Source: Candidatus Gastranaerophilales bacterium (GTDB lineage Bacteria > Cyanobacteriota > Vampirovibrionia > Gastranaerophilales > Gastranaerophilaceae). From it: a DNA stretch of 22,875 nucleotides. Made by a program: the position numbers and the translations under genes. The DNA lies in contig CANRHJ010000007.1 of the NCBI GenBank assembly GCA_947630355.1, positions 1 to 22,875 on the forward strand. Direction: 5' to 3'. This document shows, one piece after another, positions 17,016-22,875 of the stretch. The first letter of the stretch is position 1. Every line of letters begins with the position of its first letter. A model generated the notes under the pieces. It had not been told where the DNA came from. It worked only from the letters and a program-made list of their open reading frames with translations, and did no database searches.

Positions 17016-17647
17016 GCAATTTTTCAAAAATAGTAATAATAATCTTACTTTTATTAAGTTTTTTATTCATAAAAGAAAAATACGGAGAAAAAATAAGTCA
17101 TTATACAAAAGCAATAAAGCCCCCCGTATCGCTTGAATTGCCCAAGTTAAGCAGCAACGAAGAAGGAGAGAGAGTAAAAGCACCAACGGAAGAAGGCAAT
17201 AGCGGCAAGCAGGAAGAAACGAGCAAAGCAACCGCTGAAATATATTTTCTGGCTTTAAATAAAGAGTCTAACGGGATATATAAGCCTGTAACACGGGAAG
17301 TTCCGAGCGAGGAAGAAAAAATCGAATATGCTGTAAAGGAATTATTAAAAGGTCCCAATCCGATAGAAAAAACGATGGGTATATACAGTGAGATACCCTC
17401 AGGTACAAAGCTGCTTAATATAAAGAAAAAAGGGAATAAAATAATAATAGATTTAAGCAGCGCTTTTCAATATGGAGGAGGAACCGACAGTATTTATTCA
17501 AGAATGATGCAATTAATAAAGACCTCAATTAAAAACAGTAAGAATAAAAAAATATATTTATATATAGAAGGCAAACAGGTTAATTTTCTTGGCGGAGAAG
17601 GGATAATGATAACTCAGCCTTTAAATGAAAAATCATTAGAAATATAA
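17012..17647 (+). CDS. Membrane-anchored GerMN-domain protein
   Basis: This 211-residue protein has one N-terminal membrane anchor (KIVIIILLLLSFLFI, residues 6-20), an acidic, Ser/Gly-rich linker (about 40-72), and a GerMN domain (about 73-205). GerMN features include AEIYFLALN, IEYAVKELLKGPNPIEK, SEIPSGTKLLNI, and DLSSAFQYGGG. GerMN domains occur in Bacillus GerM and in diverse non-sporulating bacteria as envelope proteins, so it does not itself imply sporulation. No lipobox is present. It starts in an ATGA overlap with the DUF2993-like gene and is the last gene of the glyA-to-GerMN run. Confidence 0.85.
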   Translation: MSNFSKIVIIILLLLSFLFIKEKYGEKISHYTKAIKPPVSLELPKLSSNEEGERVKAPTEEGNSGKQEETSKATAEIYFLALNKESNGIYKPVTREVPSEEEKIEYAVKELLKGPNPIEKTMGIYSEIPSGTKLLNIKKKGNKIIIDLSSAFQYGGGTDSIYSRMMQLIKTSIKNSKNKKIYLYIEGKQVNFLGGEGIMITQPLNEKSLEI

Positions 17648-17725
17648 AATATGAAAATATGTTAGGAAAAAATATTCTTCAGATGTAAAAATATAAGAAG
17701 AGAATAAAATACCGGGAGAATATAT

Positions 17726-18112
17726 ATGAAACTATTAGAAAAACCTGAAAACAGGGGAGTCTGTAATGCGAATTTAGAGTCTGACATAAAAAATATAAAA
17801 ATAAATAAGCTTTCAGACGGCAGTTTAACAATAGAAATACGTATATCAAAAGAATTATTAAAATTTGCGCAAAACGAGCAGAAAACAACATCAATATTCA
17901 TATCAAAGAATGATTTTAATTTGACAAAAAGAGAGAAAGAAGTACTGGAAAAATTAGCGGAATGCAAAAATAATTCACAAATAGCACGTGAATTATCGGT
18001 AAGTGTACATACAATCAAAGCACATACGACAAAAATTTTTCAAAAGTTATGTGTACAAGACAGGGTACAAGCAATTGTAAAAGCGTTAAATGAAAAACTT
18101 ATAAACAGCTGA
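17726..18112 (+). CDS. Small LuxR/GerE-type transcription regulator
   Basis: This 128-residue protein has a C-terminal LuxR-type helix-turn-helix (residues 66-121), seen as LTKREKEVLEKLAECKNN, IARELSVSVHTIKAHTTKIF and KLCVQDRVQAIVKAL. There is no receiver domain; the first 65 residues are a short region (KLSDGSLTIEIRISKELLKFA) that I cannot assign. A GGGAG sits 7 nt before the ATG. The gene stands 78 nt after the GerMN gene and 59 nt before the six-repeat Clp R-domain gene, whose promoter carries a perfect inverted repeat, so it may regulate that gene. That link is inference from position only. Confidence 0.9.
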   Translation: MKLLEKPENRGVCNANLESDIKNIKINKLSDGSLTIEIRISKELLKFAQNEQKTTSIFISKNDFNLTKREKEVLEKLAECKNNSQIARELSVSVHTIKAHTTKIFQKLCVQDRVQAIVKALNEKLINS

Positions 18113-18140
18113 TTACAAAAAACTGCTTATGTGGTAGAAT
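18113..18140 (+). promoter_or_regulatory. Candidate extended -10 promoter for the Clp R-domain gene
   Basis: A -10 box TAGAAT (18135-18140) is preceded by TG and one base (TGG at 18132-18134), giving an extended -10. A weak -35, TTACAA (18113-18118), lies 16 nt upstream. Transcription would start near 18147, leaving a leader of about 25 nt before the TTG start at 18172. Confidence 0.5.
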
Positions 18141-18152
18141 TAAGTAAGCAGT
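18122..18152. promoter_or_regulatory. Perfect inverted repeat across the promoter (possible operator)
   Basis: ACTGCTTA (18122-18129) and TAAGCAGT (18145-18152) form a perfect 8-bp inverted repeat with a 15-nt centre. The centre contains the -10 box, and the right arm covers the expected transcription start. This is a natural place for a repressor or for a dimeric LuxR-type protein. No T-run follows, so it does not look like a terminator for the upstream gene. Confidence 0.5.
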
Positions 18153-18171
18153 GAAATTAAGGGAAAATATT

Positions 18172-19533
18172 TTGTTTGAGAAATTTACCGAAAAAGCAAT
18201 TGAAGTAGTCAAGTTAGCGCAAATAAAGGCAATAGAATATAATCATGAAAAAATATATCCCGAACATTTAATGCTTGCGATGCTGGATGATACAAACAGC
18301 ATAATCTATAAGACATTAACCATATACAAAATTGAGATAAATGCATTAAAGAATTCAATCAGAAATATATTAGAGAAAAGAGCGAAAATAAAACCTGCCG
18401 AATTTGTTGTGTTTAGTGAATCAAGCAGAGAAATTTTTGATAAGACATTAAATGTGGCAAGTACAATGGGCAGTGCATACGTAAAACCGGAACACATATT
18501 TTTAGCTATATGGGATAATCCCAAGCAGGAATTAACAAGTGCATTAAGAGAACAAGATATAGATGCGGAAAAATTAAAAATAATGTTTTATAATATTTTT
18601 TCTTCAAACAAGCAAAAGAAAATAAAGCATCCTGAAATAGTGGAAAAAAGAAGAAGAAATGACAGAAACGATAATTTAATATCAATATTGGAGAATTCCG
18701 CAAGTTCAAAGATATTTGACAGAGCAATAGCGAAACTGTCAACATCAAATTATGAAATATTGGGAACTGAACAAATAATGCAGTCAATATTGGAAGATAA
18801 TGAATCAAATGCAGCAAAAGTGTTAAATGATTTTGGAATAACCGTAGAAAGTTTTACGGAGAAGTTAAACGAGATTTCATCAAGGAAAGCCGAATTCGGA
18901 GATAAGCAGATAATATTTACACCGAATGCATTAAATGCCTTAATGCAAGCATTAGATATAGTAAGAGAAGAGGGGAATGCATCAGTTTTACCTGAACATA
19001 TAATTTTAGGTATATTAAAAGCAAAAAAAGGTATAGCATATAACATATTAAAAGAGCTGAACATAAACAGCGGCCTGCTTGAAGAGAAATTAATACAACC
19101 CATAGAGAAAGAGAAGAATGAAACGCTTTATATAATGCGTATAGCGAAACAAGAGGCGAGACGAATAGGTAATAATATAGTGGGAAGCGAGCTAATATTA
19201 CTGGGAATAGTAATAGAAGCGAACAGTATAGCCGCAGAGGTATTAAGAGACTTAGGTGTAATCGTAAGAGATGCAAGAGATGTAATAGAGAAATTAACGG
19301 GGATAAGTGAAGAATACGGAAGCGGAGAAATAACCTTCAGCCAAAGAGCCAAACTAATACTGGAGGATGCTTGGAATATAGCAAAGAGCAAGAACAAAAC
19401 AAAAACTACAGCAGATGATTTATTGCTTGCAATATGCAACCAGCCGGACTCAATAGCGATGAAAGCATTGACAATGTTAGGAGTAGACGTTCTTGAAATC
19501 AGACAAGGGATTAAAAACAGGCTTGGAGAATAA
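18172..19533 (+). CDS. Six-repeat Clp R-domain protein without ATPase
   Basis: This 453-residue protein consists only of Clp R-domain (Clp_N) half-repeats. Six can be counted, starting near residues 5, 81, 180, 249, 320 and 389; the fifth (EARRIGNNIVGSELILLGI, then AAEVLRDLGV) closely resembles ClpC. Two half-repeats make one R domain, so it equals three R domains in tandem, with a basic linker at about 145-175. There is no Walker A or B and no AAA+ module, so it cannot unfold substrates itself. It may act as an adaptor, substrate trap or inhibitor for a Clp machine. The TTG at 18172 is chosen over GTG 18151 because it has AAGGGA upstream and restores the ClpC-like start MFEKFTEKAIEVV. Confidence 0.85.
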   Translation: MFEKFTEKAIEVVKLAQIKAIEYNHEKIYPEHLMLAMLDDTNSIIYKTLTIYKIEINALKNSIRNILEKRAKIKPAEFVVFSESSREIFDKTLNVASTMGSAYVKPEHIFLAIWDNPKQELTSALREQDIDAEKLKIMFYNIFSSNKQKKIKHPEIVEKRRRNDRNDNLISILENSASSKIFDRAIAKLSTSNYEILGTEQIMQSILEDNESNAAKVLNDFGITVESFTEKLNEISSRKAEFGDKQIIFTPNALNALMQALDIVREEGNASVLPEHIILGILKAKKGIAYNILKELNINSGLLEEKLIQPIEKEKNETLYIMRIAKQEARRIGNNIVGSELILLGIVIEANSIAAEVLRDLGVIVRDARDVIEKLTGISEEYGSGEITFSQRAKLILEDAWNIAKSKNKTKTTADDLLLAICNQPDSIAMKALTMLGVDVLEIRQGIKNRLGE

Positions 19534-21349
19534 GCGGTATGAGCTTTTAGTACCTGCGAACAATAAAGCAATAGCGGAGAAAGCGATTGATGCCGGTGCA
19601 GATGCAATTTATATAGGTTATTCACGTTTTGGAGCAAGAATTCAAGCGGGAAATACGCTTGAAGATATTATAGATGTAATAGAATATGCTCACAGGTATA
19701 GAGTAAAAGTATATATTACAATAAATACGATATTAAAAGATGAAGAGCTTGAAAAAGCGGGAAAATTAATATGGAAATTATATAGAGTAAAAGCTGACGG
19801 AATAATAATACAGGATATGGGGATATTGGAGTTAAATTTACCGCCCATACCGATAATAGCGAGTACCCAATGTCATAATAATACTGTCGAAAAAATCAAA
19901 TTTTTGGAAGATACTGGAATTAACAGGGTAATACTTCCGCGAGAAATAAGTATAGAAGAGATAAAAGAGATAAGAAAACAAACTCGAATAGAACTTGAAT
20001 GTTTTATACATGGTGCATTGTGTGTAAGCTATAGCGGACAATGCTATTTAAGTTATGCGATAGGAGGAAGAAGTGCAAACAGAGGAGAATGTGCACAGCC
20101 TTGCAGGCGGAAATATACATTAAAAGATGCAAACGGAGAAACAATATTAAAAGATAAATACATATTAAGTTTAAAAGATTTAAATTTATCGGAGCATTTG
20201 GAAGAATTAATAAATGCGGGAATAACCTCATTTAAAATAGAAGGCAGATTAAAAAACGAGACATACGTGGTAAATACAACGGCATATTACAGGAGAAAGC
20301 TGGATGAAATACTAAAAAACAATAATTTAAGAAGGAGTTCGGAAGGAGAAAGCGAATTTGAATTTGAACCTGATTTAAATAAGACCTTTAATCGCGGATA
20401 TACAACATATAACATACATACGCCCGGAAAGAACAGAGCAACATTAAACTATTCCAATTCTCTCGGGGAATATATCGGAGCGGTTAAAGAGGTAAAAAAA
20501 GATTATTTCTTGTTAAATACGAATATATTAAACAACGGTGACGGTATATGTTTCTTCAACGAAAATAATGAAATGACGGGAACAAACATAAACAGAACCG
20601 AAAATAATATAGTATATCCCGCAAATATCAAGGGTATTAAAGAAGGGGTAAAAATATACAGAAATTATAACAAAGAATTTGAAGAAAGCATTTTAAACGG
20701 GAAATCAATACGTAAACTTGATGTAAAAATAAAAATCAGAGAAGTAAATACAGGCTTTATGTTCATAATGTACGATGAAGAAAAGAATTATATATGTAAA
20801 ATGGTATCAAATAAATACGAGCCGGCGAAAAACCCGGATAAAGCCAAACAAACATTAGAAATACAATTAAGTAAAACAGGGAATAGTGAATTTAGAGTAG
20901 TAAAAACGGATATAAAATTAAAACAAATACCGTTTATAAGAGTTTCCCAAATAAATGAGATAAGACGTGAATTAATAAACGGTTTACAGAAAATAAGGAA
21001 AAAGAACTATAAGCAATCAGAACGCGGCAATAAAATAGCAGCAGTAAAATATCCGTATTACGAATTGGATTATAAAGCCAATATACATAATAAAAAAGCT
21101 GAAGATTTTTATAAAAAAAGAGGCTGTATCATAAAAGAGAATTCACTTGAGAGCCAAAAATATATAATTAATAAGACATTAATGACAACAAAATACTGTA
21201 TAAAAAAAGAATTAGGTCTGTGCAGCAGAGAGAATGTTGTAAAAAAATACAAGGAGCCATACATTTTAAAGGACGAATTCAACAAGGAATACCTTGTTGA
21301 ATTCAATTGTAAGGATTGTATTATGGAGATTGTAGGAGTAAGTAATTAA
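19493..21349 (+). CDS. U32-family protein, RlhA/YdcP-like Fe-S protein
   Basis: This 618-residue protein carries the U32 signature from E169 to S187 (ECFIHGALCVSYSGQCYLS), then CAQPCRRKY. The N-terminus (YELLVPANNKAIAEKAIDAG, ADAIYIGYSRFGAR) is typical. Four C-terminal cysteines (C569, C577, C606, C609; KYCIKKELGLC and FNCKDCIM) match the Fe-S ligands of U32 proteins. Members with this long form include RlhA, needed for 23S rRNA C2501 hydroxylation; other U32 proteins act in ubiquinone synthesis. The exact substrate is unproven. TTG 19493 has AGGAG 9 nt upstream; TTG 19523 is an alternative start with a shorter N-terminus. It overlaps the Clp R-domain gene by 41 bases with the first start, or 11 with the second. 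Confidence 0.88.
   Translation: MKSDKGLKTGLENKRYELLVPANNKAIAEKAIDAGADAIYIGYSRFGARIQAGNTLEDIIDVIEYAHRYRVKVYITINTILKDEELEKAGKLIWKLYRVKADGIIIQDMGILELNLPPIPIIASTQCHNNTVEKIKFLEDTGINRVILPREISIEEIKEIRKQTRIELECFIHGALCVSYSGQCYLSYAIGGRSANRGECAQPCRRKYTLKDANGETILKDKYILSLKDLNLSEHLEELINAGITSFKIEGRLKNETYVVNTTAYYRRKLDEILKNNNLRRSSEGESEFEFEPDLNKTFNRGYTTYNIHTPGKNRATLNYSNSLGEYIGAVKEVKKDYFLLNTNILNNGDGICFFNENNEMTGTNINRTENNIVYPANIKGIKEGVKIYRNYNKEFEESILNGKSIRKLDVKIKIREVNTGFMFIMYDEEKNYICKMVSNKYEPAKNPDKAKQTLEIQLSKTGNSEFRVVKTDIKLKQIPFIRVSQINEIRRELINGLQKIRKKNYKQSERGNKIAAVKYPYYELDYKANIHNKKAEDFYKKRGCIIKENSLESQKYIINKTLMTTKYCIKKELGLCSRENVVKKYKEPYILKDEFNKEYLVEFNCKDCIMEIVGVSN
21275..21304. repeat. Perfect 13-bp hairpin inside the U32 gene
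   Basis: GAATTCAACAAGG (21275-21287) and CCTTGTTGAATTC (21292-21304) are exact inverted copies separated by AATA. The structure lies 43 nt before the U32 stop codon, in frame over the region between the two cysteine pairs. No T-run follows, so it is not a standard terminator. It could stabilise the mRNA 3' end, pause polymerase or ribosomes, or be chance. Confidence 0.85.
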
Positions 21350-21930
21350 GATCTTTTTAAAGATGAATAAGCCGGGTTATTCGCTATTAAAGAAGCAATT
21401 GTAGTCATTTGGTTACCGTCTTTTGTATAAAGTTTAGACAAATAATTTAATCTTTTAACAAGTTTTGAATCGGAAGTTTTTAAAGAGGGATTAACTTGAG
21501 TGAATGCAATCCAAGTTTTAACTTCAGTATTCCAAGCTCTTACTTCTTCTTCGTAAGTTTTAGTATTTTCATGGTGAACGCTTTCGTGAGCAATTAAACA
21601 AGCTATAGCTTCAATAGGAGCAGTTTTATAATTTGAACTGATTAAAATAACCAAACCGCCGTCTGCTGATTTTGCCGTAACAGCCTCACAAGTACCATAC
21701 CCTAAAGCTTCAAGATTTCTGAACATAATTTTAATAGGTCTGTTTGTTGAATTATGTCCTTGAATAACGTCCAACACTTTTCTGTTATTCATAGCTTCTA
21801 ACTTATATAAAGCTTCCGTTAAAATCGGTTGTTTTGTATTAGCTGTATAATCCGCAGCCAAAACTGAATTTGAAAAAATCATTAAAATTAATGCGCTAAA
21901 AAGCACAACTACTCTACTCATCATTTTCAT
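21346..21930 (-). CDS. Exported HExxH protein, putative zinc metalloprotease
   Basis: This 194-residue protein has a signal peptide (hydrophobic stretch about 7-20, likely cleavage after SVLA at residue 25) and an HExxH motif, HESVH, at 115-119. Acidic residues follow at 127-129 (EEEV), which could supply a third zinc ligand as in gluzincins. Two cysteines (C81, C111) might form a disulfide. The ATG at 21930 is preferred over an upstream start at 21984, because AAGGAT lies upstream of it and the signal peptide then begins at the N-terminus. I do not recognise the family. Its stop codon overlaps that of the convergent U32 gene by 3 bases; transcripts of the two genes may overlap. Confidence 0.75.
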   Translation of the reverse strand: MKMMSRVVVLFSALILMIFSNSVLAADYTANTKQPILTEALYKLEAMNNRKVLDVIQGHNSTNRPIKIMFRNLEALGYGTCEAVTAKSADGGLVILISSNYKTAPIEAIACLIAHESVHHENTKTYEEEVRAWNTEVKTWIAFTQVNPSLKTSDSKLVKRLNYLSKLYTKDGNQMTTIASLIANNPAYSSLKRS

Positions 21931-22160
21931 AATCGGGAATCCTTTGAGAACAACTATCTTAATATCTGTGTTAGGTTTAATCACCTTACAAAATCATATA
22001 TCGGAACATGGACAAAAAAACTTTAGTAAAAAATATAAAAAAACCGATTTTTTGTTACAATTCTTAAAAAACCTATCCTTAAACACAATAAAATCAAGGT
22101 TTTTAAAAGTTGGTTTTATTTGGGGGAGAATATAGTGTATAATTTTTGAAAGGAGATAAA
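21931..22160. other. Divergent intergenic region between the HExxH gene and lpdA
   Basis: This 230-nt AT-rich gap contains the lpdA promoter and ribosome site on its right side. I see no convincing promoter for the minus-strand HExxH gene and no RNA gene. A short A/T-only inverted repeat (AAAAAA, CCGA, TTTTTT near 22045) is too weak to call a terminator. Confidence 0.5.
22138..22155 (+). promoter_or_regulatory. -10 box and ribosome site of lpdA
   Basis: A perfect TATAAT (22138-22143) precedes AGGAG (22151-22155), which is 5 nt from the ATG. The -35 region is poor. The predicted transcript would begin almost at the Shine-Dalgarno, so the leader would be very short. Confidence 0.55.
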
Positions 22161-22875
22161 ATGTACGATATAGGGATAATAGGTGCAGGTCCTGCCGGAT
22201 ATACCGCTGCAATCAGAGCAGCACAAAGAGGATTAAAGGTAATATTATTTGAAAAAGACAAAATAGGCGGAACATGCTTAAATCGGGGCTGCATACCGAC
22301 AAAAGCAATATTACGTTGTACTAAGATATACAACGAACTGAAAGACTGTGAAAAATACGGCATTAAGGCTGATAATATATCATTTGATTTCAGTAAAATT
22401 CAGGAAAGGCAAAAAAGCATATCCGAAAAGATAAGAAAATCCTTAACAGCATTAATAAAGAGTTATGGGATAGAGATAGCAGAGGAACAGGCTCAAGTAG
22501 AAAATGAACATAAAATAAAAACTGCAAACGGTGAATACGAAGTAAAATATATAATAATAGCAACCGGTTCCGAGCCCAATAGAATTAAGTTTAAAGGTAA
22601 TTACAGCGAAGATTTCATATTAACATCAGATGATATATTAAATCTTCGGGAATTACCAAGCAGTATGTTAATAGTAGGTTCCGGAGCCATAGGTTTTGAA
22701 TGGGCAAGAATTCTTTCTACATTTGGGGTTAAAGTTACAATAATTGAAATGATGGACAAAATAATACCCAATGCTGATTACGAAGTATCCGAAAGAGCTG
22801 TAAGGCTTCTTAAAAAGAGCAGAATTGACTTTTATACATCAACCGTAGCAGAAGAAATTCAGAATAGAACAATTA
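22161..22875 (+). CDS. lpdA: Dihydrolipoamide dehydrogenase, 5' part
   Basis: This is the N-terminal 238 residues of a flavoprotein disulfide reductase; the rest lies beyond the window. It begins with the FAD-binding loop GAGPAGY (8-14). The redox-active disulfide GGTCLNRGCIPTK (C39, C44) has the spacing and surrounding sequence typical of the E3 component of 2-oxoacid dehydrogenase and glycine cleavage complexes. The second dinucleotide (NAD) loop is GSGAIG, from residue 173. A glycine cleavage role would fit the nearby one-carbon genes, but no gcv or pdh gene is visible, so the complex is unknown. The ATG has a strong AGGAG. Confidence 0.93.
   Translation, partial: MYDIGIIGAGPAGYTAAIRAAQRGLKVILFEKDKIGGTCLNRGCIPTKAILRCTKIYNELKDCEKYGIKADNISFDFSKIQERQKSISEKIRKSLTALIKSYGIEIAEEQAQVENEHKIKTANGEYEVKYIIIATGSEPNRIKFKGNYSEDFILTSDDILNLRELPSSMLIVGSGAIGFEWARILSTFGVKVTIIEMMDKIIPNADYEVSERAVRLLKKSRIDFYTSTVAEEIQNRTI

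Noticed and set aside
17012..17647. Reading the GerMN protein as evidence of sporulation
   Set aside because: GerMN domains are found in many non-sporulating bacteria and no other sporulation gene is present.
17648..17725. Possible promoter upstream of the LuxR-type gene (TAAAAT at 17705-17710)
   Set aside because: No acceptable -35 at the right distance in this A-rich stretch; such hexamers are expected by chance here.
18172..19533. Calling this gene clpC or a frameshifted clpC
   Set aside because: The frame is intact, it contains more R repeats than any ClpC, and no AAA+ sequence follows; the next gene is a U32 protein.
21351..21364. ATCTTT-TT-AAAGAT hairpin at the end of the HExxH gene
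   Set aside because: The stem is only 6 bp of mostly A/T and lies in the coding sequence; too weak to call a terminator.

Overview
This is an AT-rich bacterial chromosome segment (genetic code 11, with many TGA stops sitting in ATGA overlaps). It carries no rRNA, tRNA, CRISPR array or mobile element that I can see. It encodes translation, envelope and one-carbon housekeeping genes mixed with several unusual proteins. The lineage is inferred, not proven. Very low GC, heavy ATA/AGA codon use, a ClpC-like R-domain protein, a BsAroH-type chorismate mutase, a likely DUF2993 protein and a GerMN protein would all suit a non-photosynthetic Cyanobacteriota lineage (Melainabacteria/Vampirovibrionia, e.g. 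Gastranaerophilales). Another low-GC anaerobe cannot be excluded.

Layout. (1) Positions 1-2229, plus strand: the 3' end of rmlB, then rmlD and rmlA, joined by ATGA overlaps, for dTDP-rhamnose precursor supply. rmlC is not in view. (2) 2286-2848: an 80-residue Cys-rich hypothetical gene (+) and a 90-residue hypothetical gene (-), converging on a strong hairpin terminator. (3) 3058-6436, all minus strand: an atypical dnaJ with a half-size zinc finger, queE (queuosine pathway), then a CooC-like nickel-chaperone-type ATPase translationally coupled to folD. (4) 6564-17647, all plus strand and almost gapless: glyA, a WecA/TagO-type glycosyl-phosphate transferase, def, fmt, aroH, a degenerate PurD/ATP-grasp-like gene, ylxR, infB, rbfA, truB, a DUF2993-like exported protein and a GerMN-domain protein. 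Gaps are mostly 0-15 nt or short overlaps, with 47 nt before infB, so this looks like one long operon centred on translation initiation. (5) 17726-21349, plus strand: a small LuxR/GerE-type regulator, a protein built from six Clp R-domain half-repeats with no ATPase, and an overlapping U32-family (RlhA-like) Fe-S protein. (6) 21346-21930, minus strand: an exported HExxH protein whose stop codon overlaps that of the U32 gene. (7) 22161-end, plus strand: the start of a dihydrolipoamide dehydrogenase.

The main points for a second look are: the six-repeat free-standing Clp R-domain protein with a perfect inverted repeat across its promoter and a LuxR regulator next door; the active-site-degraded PurD paralogue inside the initiation-factor operon; the CooC-like ATPase with a CxC motif paired with folD; the DnaJ with only two CxxC motifs; and a perfect 13-bp hairpin inside the U32 coding sequence. 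Several genes (dnaJ, fmt, ylxR, the Clp R-domain gene, the U32 gene) appear to start at TTG, so ATG-only calls would get their N-termini wrong.
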